Shown: in pieces, positions 9,383-18,016 of the stretch
Layout of the letters: each line of letters starts with the position of its first letter
Position numbering within the stretch: the first letter of the stretch is position 1
Origin: Bacteroidota bacterium
Lineage (GTDB): Bacteria > Bacteroidota > Rhodothermia > Rhodothermales > Rubricoccaceae
Length of the DNA stretch: 64,000 nt
Direction of reading: 5' to 3'
Assembly (NCBI GenBank): GCA_039821555.1
Contig: JBCBNX010000012.1
Span: 62,001-126,000 of the forward strand
Made by a program: the position numbers and the translations under genes
The notes under the pieces: generated by a model
The model's database searches: none
What the model saw: only the letters and a program-made list of their open reading frames with translations
Told to the model about the DNA's origin: nothing

Positions 9383-10489
9383 ATGAGCTACCGCGAATTC
9401 CCCTGCACCTCGTGCGGCGCTGAACTGCGCTTCGCGCCAGGCACCGATGCGCTGCAGTGCCCGTATTGCGGCGTCCTGAACGAGATCAAGCCTGCTCCGG
9501 TCGAGGGTGCGGTCGGTCCCCACGACGAGCGCGACTACGAGCGCACGCGGCGCTGGCTTGCACACCGGGGCGAGACGCTCGAAGCGGAGGACCGCCCCGC
9601 CGTGAAATGCACCGACTGCGGCGCAGAAACCTCGCTGCCGAATCCGGAGATAGCAGGGGCGTGCAGCTTCTGCGGTTCGCCCGTCGTGTATCGCGGGGCG
9701 TCGACTCGGCTCATCAAGCCGCAGGCAGTGCTGCCCTTCAAGGTCACGCAGCGCGAGGCCAACGAGGCGTTCAAGAAGTGGGTGGGGAGTCGCTGGTTTG
9801 CCCCGTCGGCGCTCAAGGAAGACGCGCGGGGCGAGGTGAAGCCCGACGGGATGTACCTCCCGTACTGGACCTACGATGCGCGGACGCACACGCGCTACAG
9901 CGGGCAGCGTGGCGAGTGGTACTACGTCAACGAGTCGTACAAGACCACCGTCAACGGCAAGCGCGTGCAGCGTACCCGGCGGGTGCGCAAGACGCGGTGG
10001 TATCCCGCCGGCGGTCGCGTCCGCAATGCCTTCGACGACCTCACCGTCGCGGCGAGTGAGACGCTGCCGCGCGGCTTCCTCCACACGCTCGAACCGTGGG
10101 ACCTCGACGCGCTCGACGCCTACGACGACCGCTACCTCGCGGGCTTCCGCGCCGAGCACTACACCGTCGCGCTCGACGACGGCTTCGGCATCGCCGCTGA
10201 TCGCATGCAGCCGACCATCGATGCGGCCATCCGCCGCGACATCGGCGGGGACGAGCAGCGCATCACGCAGAAGGACACGCGCTATCACGACGTGACCTTC
10301 AAGCACGTCCTGCTCCCGCTCTGGATCAGCGCCTACCGCTTCGACGGCAAGACCTATCGTTTCCTTGTCAACGCGCGCACCGGCGAAGTGACCGGCGACC
10401 GGCCCTACAGCAAGGTCAAGATTGGGCTTGTGATCCTGCTCGTCGTGCTCCTGATCGCGCTGTTCATCTTCCTAAACAGTGGCAGCTAG
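9383..10489 (+). CDS. Zinc-ribbon protein with C-terminal membrane anchor
   Basis: 368 residues. Two zinc-ribbon knuckle pairs open the protein: CTSCGAEL with CPYCGVL (residues 7-30) and CTDCGAETS with CSFCGSP (about 73-98). A soluble central domain follows with YLPYWTYDARTHTRYSG. A single hydrophobic helix near the end (IGLVILLVVLLIALFIF) anchors the C-terminus. The family is usually annotated as a zinc-ribbon or replication-factor-Y-like protein and sits beside SPFH proteins, as in B. subtilis ydjG-ydjI; a membrane stress role is inference. ATG 9383 abuts the octamer array. Its TAG stop shares a CTAG with the convergent murA stop. Confidence 0.8.
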   Translation: MSYREFPCTSCGAELRFAPGTDALQCPYCGVLNEIKPAPVEGAVGPHDERDYERTRRWLAHRGETLEAEDRPAVKCTDCGAETSLPNPEIAGACSFCGSPVVYRGASTRLIKPQAVLPFKVTQREANEAFKKWVGSRWFAPSALKEDARGEVKPDGMYLPYWTYDARTHTRYSGQRGEWYYVNESYKTTVNGKRVQRTRRVRKTRWYPAGGRVRNAFDDLTVAASETLPRGFLHTLEPWDLDALDAYDDRYLAGFRAEHYTVALDDGFGIAADRMQPTIDAAIRRDIGGDEQRITQKDTRYHDVTFKHVLLPLWISAYRFDGKTYRFLVNARTGEVTGDRPYSKVKIGLVILLVVLLIALFIFLNSGS

Positions 10490-11808
10490 GCCAGTTCGGC
10501 TTCGACTGCGTTCTCGTCATACTCCTCCCGGGTGACGGCGAGGCCGACGGCTTGCAGTTTGGCTTCGAGGCGCTCGTAGCCCCGGTCGAGGTGGTAGACA
10601 CGGAGCACGTCCGTGGTGCCTTCCGCGATCAGGCCTGCCATGACAAGCGAGACACTCGCGCGTAGGTCGGTGCTCATCACGACCGCGCTGCTCAGCGGCG
10701 TCCCGCCCTCGACGGCCACCTTGTTGCCGATCACGAACGCGTTGGCGCCGAGGCGACGGAGCTCAGGGACGTGCTTGAAACGGTCCGTGTAGATCGTGTC
10801 GACGATCTCGCTGTTGCCCGTGGCCTGCGTCATCAGCACCGTCCACTGCGCCTGCAGGTCGGTCGGGAAGCCCGGATAGGGAGCCGTCTCGATGGAGACG
10901 GGATGGATGGACGACGGGCCCGTGACCGTGATCGTGTCCCCGTTCACGTCGAACGGGATACCCGTAGCGCGTAAGGCGTCGAGGAAGGCGTCGCCGAGGT
11001 GCTCGGGGTCAGCGTTGGTGAGCGTGACCGTCTCGCCCTCGGGGACGGTCATCCCAGCGAGGAGCATATAGGTGCCGAGCTCGATCCGATCAGGACAGTT
11101 GCTGAACTCGACCGGCGCAAGCGTCTCGACCCCCTCGATGGTGACGGTGGTGGTGCCGAGGCCGCCAATCTGCGCGCCCATCGCCTGGAGCATCTGGCCA
11201 AAGACGACCACGTCGGGCTCGGCGGCAGCGTTGTGCAGGACGGTCGTGCCCTCCGCCCGTACAGCGGCGAGCATCACGTTGATCGTCGCGCCCACACTCG
11301 ACGGCTCGAAGGTGATCTCGGCCCCATGCAGCCGTCCGCCGGGTGCCTCCGCCACGACGTAGCCTTTGTCAAGCGTGAGCGTGGCGCCAAGCGCCTCCAT
11401 GCCCTTCATGTGGAGGTCAACGGGGCGGGGGCCCCAGGCACAGCCACCCGGCAGCGAGACGCGCGCCTTGCCGCATCGGCCGAGCAGCGCGCCGAGCATG
11501 TAGAACGACGCCCGCATCTTCTTCACGAGATCATAGGGCGCCTCCGGGTGCGTGATCCGCGTCGCGTCAATCGTGAGGGTCTCCGGTGTCGAGGGGTCGT
11601 TGTCTGGGTCAAACTCGACTTCGGCCCCGGACACACGTAGCACGTTCGAGAACGTCCACACGTCCTGCAAAACGGGAATGTTGTGGAGGGTGGTCTTCCC
11701 CTCGGCGAGGAGCGCGGCCGCCATGAGCGGGAGCGCGGTGTTCTTCGAGCCGCTGACGGGGAGGACACCGCGCATCGCGCGGCCACCTTCGATGACGAGC
11801 TTATCCAT
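10486..11808 (-). CDS. murA: UDP-N-acetylglucosamine 1-carboxyvinyltransferase
   Basis: 440 residues, typical MurA length. SGSKNTALPL (residues 19-28) holds the Lys-Asn pair, and GGCAWGPRPVDLHMKG carries the catalytic Cys (C123) that fosfomycin alkylates in this family. It transfers enolpyruvate from PEP to UDP-GlcNAc, the first committed step of peptidoglycan synthesis in the cytoplasm. It is encoded alone on the minus strand, between a zinc-ribbon gene (convergent, overlapping by a shared CTAG) and a divergent cysteine desulfurase gene. The Ile of the usual GGCAIG motif is Trp here. Confidence 0.95.
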   Translation of the reverse strand: MDKLVIEGGRAMRGVLPVSGSKNTALPLMAAALLAEGKTTLHNIPVLQDVWTFSNVLRVSGAEVEFDPDNDPSTPETLTIDATRITHPEAPYDLVKKMRASFYMLGALLGRCGKARVSLPGGCAWGPRPVDLHMKGMEALGATLTLDKGYVVAEAPGGRLHGAEITFEPSSVGATINVMLAAVRAEGTTVLHNAAAEPDVVVFGQMLQAMGAQIGGLGTTTVTIEGVETLAPVEFSNCPDRIELGTYMLLAGMTVPEGETVTLTNADPEHLGDAFLDALRATGIPFDVNGDTITVTGPSSIHPVSIETAPYPGFPTDLQAQWTVLMTQATGNSEIVDTIYTDRFKHVPELRRLGANAFVIGNKVAVEGGTPLSSAVVMSTDLRASVSLVMAGLIAEGTTDVLRVYHLDRGYERLEAKLQAVGLAVTREEYDENAVEAELA

Positions 11809-11947
11809 GTGGGGGTGGGGCGTGGAGAGCCGGACGAAAAGCGAAAGGGAAACGAACGCTGCGCGGGAGCCTGCGTTCGGGTGGCCGTCACATACGACGG
11901 CATTTCATGCGAGACCCAGGTCCGCCAAGCTACCACCACATCGCCCA

Positions 11948-13153
11948 GTGATCTACCTCGACCACGCAGCCACGACGCCCCTCGATCCTACCGTGCTCGA
12001 TGCGATGCTGCCCTACCTCCGCGAGGACTACGGAAACGCGTCGTCGGTGCACCAACTGGGGCGGCGGGCCCGAGTCGCCATCGAGCGTGCCCGGGAACAG
12101 GTGGCGGTGCACCTCGGCTGCGAGCCCTCGGAGGTGATCTTTACGAGTGGAGCCACCGAGGCCAATAATGCGGCGCTGCGTGGCGTGCTCGCGGCGGTGC
12201 CGGAGCGGCCAGGACTCGTGATCACAGCTGCGGAACACGAGGCGATCTTGCAACCGGCAGAGGCGCTGCACGAGGCGGGGCATCCGGTCACCGTGCTCGC
12301 GCCGAGCGGTACGGGGGCCGTCACGTGTGAGGACGTTGCGAATGCCCTCGACGCGTTGTCGTCGGCCGAGACGCCCGCGGGGCTGGTGTCTGTGATGCTC
12401 GTCAACAACGAACTCGGGACCGTGTCGCCGGTTGCGGACATTGCGCAGGCGGCACGGGAGCGAGGAGCCTACACGCACACGGATGCCGTACAGGCCGCGA
12501 CGCTGTTCGACCTCAGTGTGGATGCGCTGGGCGTCGATCTGCTGTCGCTTTCCGGGCACAAGATGTACGGGCCCAAAGGCGTGGGTGTGCTCTATGTGCG
12601 CAGCGGCACGCCGATCGTACCGATGGTACTCGGGGGAGCCCAGGAGCGGCGCCGCCGTGGCGGCACCGAGAACGTCGCCGCCGTGGTAGGGCTGGCCGCA
12701 GCACTCGACCTCGCGGTTGCGCAGCGCGCCGAGGAGCGGACGCGGCTCATGCGGCTTCAGCAGCGTCTCGCTCGGCGTCTCGCGGAGGCGTTCGGCGACG
12801 TGGTTCGCTTCAACACGCCGTTGCAGCCCTATGCCAATCATGTTGCGGAGGTCGCCCCGCACATACTGAATGTCTCGGTTGGTCCCTCGAACGACGTCCC
12901 GCTGGATGGCGAGATGCTCTTGCTCAATCTCGACCTCGCTGGGGTCCTGGTGTCGAGTGGCTCGGCGTGCACGAGCGGCGCTGTCGAGCCGAGCCACGTG
13001 CTGCGCGCCCTCGAAGTCCCGGCAGCCACGGCCAACGCCACGGTGCGGTTCTCACTTGGACGCGCGACGACCGAGGCCGACATCGACACAGCGTTCGAGC
13101 GAGTGCATGCGGCCGTGTCCCGGATGTGCGGGGCGATGTCCGGGACCACTTGA
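11948..13153 (+). CDS. Cysteine desulfurase (IscS/NifS family)
   Basis: About 401 residues. YLDHAATTPL opens the fold; GATEANNAAL and AAEHEAIL follow; the PLP lysine is K205 in SLSGHKMYGPKG; and the mobile active-site Cys is C341 in SSGSACTSGAVEPSHVL, with the long group I loop. It takes sulfur from cysteine as a persulfide for Fe-S clusters or tRNA thiolation. GTG 11948 immediately precedes the conserved IYLDHAATTP; the frame is open far upstream but overlaps the divergent murA start. No scaffold gene (iscU, sufU) or mnmA is adjacent, so Isc versus tRNA role cannot be decided. Confidence 0.9.
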   Translation: MIYLDHAATTPLDPTVLDAMLPYLREDYGNASSVHQLGRRARVAIERAREQVAVHLGCEPSEVIFTSGATEANNAALRGVLAAVPERPGLVITAAEHEAILQPAEALHEAGHPVTVLAPSGTGAVTCEDVANALDALSSAETPAGLVSVMLVNNELGTVSPVADIAQAARERGAYTHTDAVQAATLFDLSVDALGVDLLSLSGHKMYGPKGVGVLYVRSGTPIVPMVLGGAQERRRRGGTENVAAVVGLAAALDLAVAQRAEERTRLMRLQQRLARRLAEAFGDVVRFNTPLQPYANHVAEVAPHILNVSVGPSNDVPLDGEMLLLNLDLAGVLVSSGSACTSGAVEPSHVLRALEVPAATANATVRFSLGRATTEADIDTAFERVHAAVSRMCGAMSGTT

Positions 13154-13271
13154 CGTAGGATAGAGGCTTCGGCGTTATGGGGGAAACCAGTGGGTGAGTT
13201 CAGGTCATACCTGATCAGGACCCCACCTATATTTCACACCTGCACACCCCTTCCACCTGACAGTCTCGTTG
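13154..13271 (+). promoter_or_regulatory. Upstream region of the NarL-type kinase with candidate -10
   Basis: The gap holds TATATTTC at 13228-13235, which fits the Bacteroidota -7 element (TAnnTTTG) at seven of eight positions. Just upstream is CAGGTCATACCTG (13201-13213), an inverted repeat with 5-base arms, and CTGATCAG (13211-13218). No convincing -33 element was found, so this is tentative. Confidence 0.3.
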
Positions 13272-15089
13272 GTGAGCGCGGTATCGTCTCCTGCAGTTCT
13301 GTATGTCGGCCCAACGGCTGCGTGCCGAGATCGCGTTGAAGTGGCCCTTCGTGACGTGACGACGGTTAGCGCGGTGGCTACCTGGTCGGAGGTGAGCCAA
13401 CGACTTACCGCGGAGGCGGACTGGGTCGTGGTGGTGGAAGAACCTGCATTGCCTGCACCCTCGGTCCTTGCAAAAGTGGGTCTACGTCATGCCGTTATGG
13501 TGCTCGTCCGGTCGGCAACGGACTATCCCATGCTTGCCGCACATGGGGTCACCGACGTCCTCGATGCTGATACGTTCAGCGCGGCATCGCTGCTTGCGAG
13601 CTATCGGTTCGTCGTAGCCCGGTCGGGGGCTCAGGCGCCGATTGCTGCCCGTTTCCGCTCGTTGGTACAAGCTGTGCCCGATATCATCGCGCGGATCGAC
13701 GACGAGGGCAACATCCGCGATGTCCACATCCCCGATGAGTTTGTGACGGCGGTATCGCCAGAGATGGAACGGCGGATGGACCTCGACCGCACGCTGGGCA
13801 GCAAGACGATGGAACGCGTGATCGCTGCCTGCCAAACGAGCCTGGCGACCGGGCAGCGTCAGCGCGTACCGTACCGCACCGAGGTAGAAGGCCGGCTCCG
13901 CCATCGCGAGGCGGTGTGCGTGGCCATCGCCGAGCACGACTTTCTCTTACTCATCCGTGACACAACCGCCCTAGTAGAGGCGCAGGCGCAGCGGGATCGA
14001 ACGGAGACGGAGTTGCACCTGCGCTCAGTGCTGCTGAGTCAAGTCGCCCAGAACGCTCCGATCGTGTTCTTTGCCATGGACGAGCGAGGCCATTTCGTCC
14101 AGGTAGAGGGGCGGGGGCTTGAAGGCATCGGTCTCGCGCCTGGTGAGCTAGTGGGGCAGTCGGCGCTGGAGCTATACGCGAGCACCAACCCCCGGATCGT
14201 TCGAGCCATCCGGTCAGCCTTGGCAGGCGATCGAGTAAGCGTCCTGATCGATTTCGGCGGGCACGCGTTCGAGACCACCTACACGCCGCTACGCAATGCC
14301 AAGGGGGAGGTAACCCGTGTAATCGGCGTGGCTACGGACGTGACAGAGCGCGTCGCGGTGCGCACGGAACTCGAGCGGTCGCGTCTGGCTTTGCGTGAAC
14401 TTGCGGGGCACCTGCAGTCCGTGCGCGAGGAAGAGCGTCGCCGCATTTCGCGCGAGGTCCACGACGTGCTGGGCCAAGCGCTCACCGCGCTTCGGCTCCG
14501 GGTCGGGTGGCTTGCCCAGCGGCTCCCCAGCGATGACCCCGAGATTGAGGGACGGGTGGTGGACACGGAAGAACTGATCGATGACACCATCCAGCACGTA
14601 CGCCAGATTGCCACGAGACTTCGCCCCGGCGTGCTCGACGACTTCGGGCTCGTGAGCGCCATGGAGTGGCAGGCCGAGCAGTTCACCGCGCAGACCGATG
14701 TGCCGGCCCGCCTCACGACCAGCCCCGACATTGATGAGGCGACCATCCCCACTGAGGTGGGCACGGCTCTCTTCCGCATTCTCCAGGAGGCGCTCACCAA
14801 CGTGGCACGCCACGCCCGAGCGTCGGCGGTCGAAATCTTATTGCTCCACTACAACGGCCGGCTTCGCCTGACCGTCCGTGACAACGGCGTGGGCATCACA
14901 GCGGACCCCGAGAAGCGCTCGTTGGGCGTTTTGGGCATGCGCGAGCGCGCCCTGATTCTCAACGGCACGTTCTCCGTCGAAGGGAACGCGGAGGACGGGA
15001 CAACGCTGGTTGCCGAGGTGCCTGTCCGTGCTGTTGCCTCCGTACGTGGCCTCTCGTTGCATCATCCGGTCTCTCACCCAACGAATTGA
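13272..15089 (+). CDS. PAS-containing sensor histidine kinase, NarL/HisKA_3 type
   Basis: About 605 residues, apparently soluble. Residues 1-120 resemble a degenerate receiver or unassigned input domain. Two PAS-like regions follow (about 128-240 and 260-365, the second ending VIGVATDVTER). A coiled linker leads to the HisKA_3 phosphoacceptor box REEERRRISREVHDVLGQAL, then a HATPase domain with LFRILQEALTNVARHA, DNGVGI and GVLGMRERA. It would autophosphorylate and pass phosphate to the NarL-type regulator whose gene follows 61 bases downstream. The start is GTG 13272 or the adjoining TTG 13269. Signal unknown; the lack of membrane segments suggests a cytoplasmic cue. Confidence 0.86.
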   Translation: MSAVSSPAVLYVGPTAACRDRVEVALRDVTTVSAVATWSEVSQRLTAEADWVVVVEEPALPAPSVLAKVGLRHAVMVLVRSATDYPMLAAHGVTDVLDADTFSAASLLASYRFVVARSGAQAPIAARFRSLVQAVPDIIARIDDEGNIRDVHIPDEFVTAVSPEMERRMDLDRTLGSKTMERVIAACQTSLATGQRQRVPYRTEVEGRLRHREAVCVAIAEHDFLLLIRDTTALVEAQAQRDRTETELHLRSVLLSQVAQNAPIVFFAMDERGHFVQVEGRGLEGIGLAPGELVGQSALELYASTNPRIVRAIRSALAGDRVSVLIDFGGHAFETTYTPLRNAKGEVTRVIGVATDVTERVAVRTELERSRLALRELAGHLQSVREEERRRISREVHDVLGQALTALRLRVGWLAQRLPSDDPEIEGRVVDTEELIDDTIQHVRQIATRLRPGVLDDFGLVSAMEWQAEQFTAQTDVPARLTTSPDIDEATIPTEVGTALFRILQEALTNVARHARASAVEILLLHYNGRLRLTVRDNGVGITADPEKRSLGVLGMRERALILNGTFSVEGNAEDGTTLVAEVPVRAVASVRGLSLHHPVSHPTN

Positions 15090-15150
15090 TCGCACCTCAC
15101 AGCGTTATCATGAACACCGTTTCGCGCTCTTCCAACAGGCTCCTCTACCC

Positions 15151-15783
15151 ATGATCCGTGTTCATATCGCCGACGACCATGCTATTGTTCGGCGTGGCCT
15201 GGTCGACATCATCAACGAGGCGATCGATCTGAGCGTGAGCGGGGAAGCAGCAGACGGAAACACGCTGATCGCACTGCTGAGGGAGACTGAGTGCGACGTG
15301 GTGGTGCTCGACTTAAGCATGCCTGGCGTGAGCGGCCTCGACCTCATCAAGCACCTCAAGGGCGCATATCCCAAACTGCCGCTCCTCGTCCTCTCTGCGC
15401 ACCCTGAGGACCAATATGCGGTGCGAGTCCTTCGCGCAGGCGCCTCAGGCTATCTCACAAAGGAAAGCGCACTCAGCGACCTCGTCCGCGCAATCCGCCG
15501 CGTGGCCTCCGGGGGGCGATACGTCACGCCCGCACTCGCTGAAACGCTGCTCACGCACCTCGACAGTGAACCGGGGCAAGCCTTGCATGAAGGCCTCTCG
15601 GACCGTGAATATCAGGTGCTATGCCGCATCGCTTCGGGCAAGCAGGTGAGCGAGATTGCCGATGAGTTGACGCTGAGCGTGAAGACCATCAGCACGTACC
15701 GCTCCCGCATGCTTCAGAAAATGGGCATGAAGAGCAATGCCGAGCTGACGCGTTACGCCATTAAGAACGGCTTGGTCGACTAG
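15151..15783 (+). CDS. NarL/LuxR-family response regulator
   Basis: 210 residues. The receiver domain starts MIRVHIADDHAIVRRGL, with phosphoacceptor D54 in VVLDLSMPGVSG and the switch region LVLSAHPEDQ/LTKESA. The C-terminal LuxR-type helix-turn-helix (about 147-205) reads LSDREYQVLCRIASGKQ and VKTISTYRSRMLQKMGMKS. It is the natural partner of the HisKA_3 kinase immediately upstream. ATG 15151 starts the receiver core; the frame is open further upstream but overlaps the kinase gene. Confidence 0.92.
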   Translation: MIRVHIADDHAIVRRGLVDIINEAIDLSVSGEAADGNTLIALLRETECDVVVLDLSMPGVSGLDLIKHLKGAYPKLPLLVLSAHPEDQYAVRVLRAGASGYLTKESALSDLVRAIRRVASGGRYVTPALAETLLTHLDSEPGQALHEGLSDREYQVLCRIASGKQVSEIADELTLSVKTISTYRSRMLQKMGMKSNAELTRYAIKNGLVD

Positions 15784-16106
15784 CGATCGTCTAGGGAGTG
15801 CGACCGGATAAGCGTATCCACCGAAGCAATGGCTCTGGGAGTCCAAGGAGCGGTCGTGCTGAGACCGAAGCATGCAGCCCTTGCTGGGGGAAATCGCGGG
15901 AAGGTGTCAGCATTTCGACTACACGCGGCTCTCGCGTACGTCCGACAGATTCCTCCAAGGTCTATCGGCTAGAAACTGGTAGGCCCGCTGATGGCAAACA
16001 CCCCTGTGTTACACCATATTTGATACCCATAACCACACGGCCCCGCTCATCCGCGGGCTTTGTCTCTGCTAGACGGACGTAGTGCCGGAGCAACGAGGAA
16101 GAAGGA
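15784..16106. other. Gene-poor gap before the lone receiver gene
   Basis: 323 bases without a credible gene. A moderately AT-rich patch (TTACACCATATTTGATACC, near 16010-16028) could hold a promoter for the receiver gene, but no full consensus is present. The last bases carry GAGGA (16095-16099), seven bases before the ATG, one of the few Shine-Dalgarno-like sequences in the window. Confidence 0.4.
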
Positions 16107-16559
16107 ATGTCCGAACGCGAGCCAACACGTATGACCTCCGTAGACCGAGTCAGCCGAGACGAAGATCGCACGGGTCAACGCCTTCGGGTTCTGCTTGCGG
16201 ACGACTCCCGCGAGGTGCGTCGGGCTCTCGTCGAGACTCTTCAAGCGGTGTCTGCCGTCGAGGTAGTCGCCCAAGCGGAGACGGCGACAACGGCCTATCG
16301 CTTCGCACACGATCTGCGGCCCGACGTGATCGTGCTCGACATCAACATGCCGGACCGAAGCGGAATTTGGGTGCTCCGACAGCTCCGCAGCGAGGCCGTA
16401 GACAGCACCGTGTTCATGCTATCCAACCACGGCAGCGAGTTCTACCGTCGCAAGTGCCTTGATGCTGGCGCAGACGGGTTCTACGACAAGCATAGCGAGA
16501 TCCGCTCGCTCATCGACCGGCTCGGCGATCTCGCTGCGCGCCGAAATCGAGCGGCGTGA
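16107..16559 (+). CDS. Single-domain response regulator
   Basis: 150 residues: an N-terminal tail of about 25 residues, then one receiver domain (LRVLLADDSREVRRAL, D78 in VIVLDINMPDRSG, conserved Lys in GFYDKHSEI). There is no output domain, so it should act through a partner, like CheY or Spo0F-type proteins. No kinase is adjacent; the nearest is the PAS kinase about 1 kb upstream with its own regulator. It has a Shine-Dalgarno-like GAGGAAGAAGGA directly ahead of ATG 16107, unusual among the neighbours. Another ATG nine codons in (16131) is possible. Confidence 0.85.
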   Translation: MSEREPTRMTSVDRVSRDEDRTGQRLRVLLADDSREVRRALVETLQAVSAVEVVAQAETATTAYRFAHDLRPDVIVLDINMPDRSGIWVLRQLRSEAVDSTVFMLSNHGSEFYRRKCLDAGADGFYDKHSEIRSLIDRLGDLAARRNRAA

Positions 16560-16587
16560 GTGGCTGGGTGGCGGGACGTGCAGGCGC

Positions 16588-17148
16588 TCAGTTGAGCGAG
16601 GGATCGTCCGGGAAATTGGCCAGGAGGCGGTACTCCCCGCCCAGTGCCACCACAAGTTCGCGCCAGAGCTGGGTGTCGCTGTCGTATACGAAGCGCGGAT
16701 GGCCGGGGCGAACGACCCAGCCGTCCTGGGTGACCTCCTCGTCGAGTTGGTCGGGCGCCCACCCAGCATAGCCCGCAAAGAACCGAAGCCCATTTGGGTC
16801 CAAACGAGCAGACTGAATCTGCGCAACAGCGTCGTCGAAGTCGCCGCCCCACCATATGCCATCAATGATGGGCAGCGCGCCGTGGATGGCTCGGCCGTAG
16901 GGATGCAGAAAGTGGAGCGTGTCGAGTTGGACGGGGCCGCCCTGGTACAACTCGGCATCGAACCCGAGCGGCATGTTCAGCACGTCAGAGAGGTGGTGGC
17001 CGGTCGGTCGGTTCAGAATCAGGCCGAAGCTACCGTCCGTGGAATGCTCGCAGAGTAGTATCACGGTGCGTCGAAAGTTGGAGTCTCGGAGCGCTGGTTC
17101 CGCTATGAGAATCGTGCCTGGTTTGAGCAGGGGTATCGTCGTGGCCAT
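16588..17148 (-). CDS. YqgE/AlgH family protein
   Basis: 186 residues, the family's usual size. The N-terminal PGTILIAEPALRDSNFRRTVILLCEHSTDGSFGLILNRPTG region contains the family signature, followed by LYQGGPV and FAGYAGWAPDQLDEE, the most conserved C-terminal stretch. Function is unclear; AlgH was linked to transcription of alginate genes in Pseudomonas, but the family is widespread and structurally enzyme-like. It is encoded alone on the minus strand, convergent with the lone receiver (28 bases apart). A perfect GCATATATGC palindrome lies upstream at 17184-17193. Confidence 0.88.
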   Translation of the reverse strand: MATTIPLLKPGTILIAEPALRDSNFRRTVILLCEHSTDGSFGLILNRPTGHHLSDVLNMPLGFDAELYQGGPVQLDTLHFLHPYGRAIHGALPIIDGIWWGGDFDDAVAQIQSARLDPNGLRFFAGYAGWAPDQLDEEVTQDGWVVRPGHPRFVYDSDTQLWRELVVALGGEYRLLANFPDDPSLN

Positions 17149-17281
17149 AGTCCTGGGCTGTGTCGGCTAGAGCCCTAACATCCGCATATATGCATAGAAA
17201 GTCCATGGTCCAGCAGAATCAATCTCTAGGGGCGTGATATGTGGAGCGAAAGCACGGGCCGATCTGAACTGAATGCACCCC

Positions 17282-17323
17282 CAAAAAGGTGGGAGGCGGT
17301 CCCGCACACCCAGACCGCCTCCC
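17282..17323 (-). terminator. Intrinsic terminator of the 17415-17744 gene
   Basis: GGGAGGCGGTC (17291-17301) and GACCGCCTCCC (17313-17323) form a perfect 11-bp stem. Read on the minus strand it is followed by ACCTTTTTGG, a five-T tract. It lies about 90 bases beyond the stop of the minus-strand gene and ahead of the algH-like gene. Confidence 0.8.
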
Positions 17324-17414
17324 GGTGGCGAGCGCTCAGGCCGACACCGCAGCCGCGCGGTATCAGGAGCTGGCCGAGGCCCGCCAAGTGAATATGGTGG
17401 TGCCGCCCGGGCGG

Positions 17415-17744
17415 CTAGTGTGCAGAGGCAGGGAGGTGGATGACGAGGTCAGGCGCGCTGTGTCGGATCGACGTCACAAGCGCAGGGTCTATGTCGTAGG
17501 GGCGCGCATCTTCGAACACGAGCCGTACAGGGCCAGAGCGCACCCACCACCAGTTCGCCTCTTCGCTGAACGCCGCCTGCGTAGCTTCGCTGAGTACCTG
17601 CTCGTCGGTCATCCCAGCCCGCCGGAAGTCTTCGACGGCTACCACAACTGGCCGCGTGGCGACGAAGTCTAGGCTGGCCGCAACGGTGCCGCAGAGCAGC
17701 AGCCAGACGGCAATGAGGGCGGTGGGGATAAGCGAGTCCGGCAC
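17415..17744 (-). CDS. Small hypothetical protein with N-terminal membrane or signal segment
   Basis: 109 residues from GTG 17744. The first 25 residues are hydrophobic (LIPTALIAVWLLLCGTVAAS), fitting a signal peptide or single anchor. The rest is acidic and contains DFRRAGMTDEQVLSEATQAAF and NWWWVRSGPVRLVFEDARP. I recognise no family. The strand call is supported by the perfect terminator at 17282-17323, correctly oriented downstream. An overlapping plus-strand frame at 17289-17672 lacks any recognisable feature and runs through the terminator. Confidence 0.55.
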   Translation of the reverse strand: MPDSLIPTALIAVWLLLCGTVAASLDFVATRPVVVAVEDFRRAGMTDEQVLSEATQAAFSEEANWWWVRSGPVRLVFEDARPYDIDPALVTSIRHSAPDLVIHLPASAH

Positions 17745-18016
17745 AGACCGAGTCGATGGGTGATGGGACGCTGCCTAGTACGACAGACGACCAGCACCTC
17801 CTATGCGAGCGGCATACCCGACCGCGAGGTCACATGTATACCGCACCGAAACGGAACGGAATCGATTCTCCAGCCCTCTCCTGAACAGGTGCGCGTGCCT
17901 CGAATGTGCCCCTGGTCTCAACTATGACGCTCGCTCGTCTCACCCGTGAAAAGCCGAGGCCCCGTGCCGAAAAGCGTACCTTAGACAGCTTTGACTACAG
18001 CCCCGTTCTGCACCGC

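Noticed and set aside
17289..17672. A 127-codon plus-strand frame opposite the small minus-strand gene
   Set aside because: It begins inside a perfect terminator stem and has no signal or domain, whereas the minus-strand frame has a signal-like N-terminus and a correctly placed terminator.
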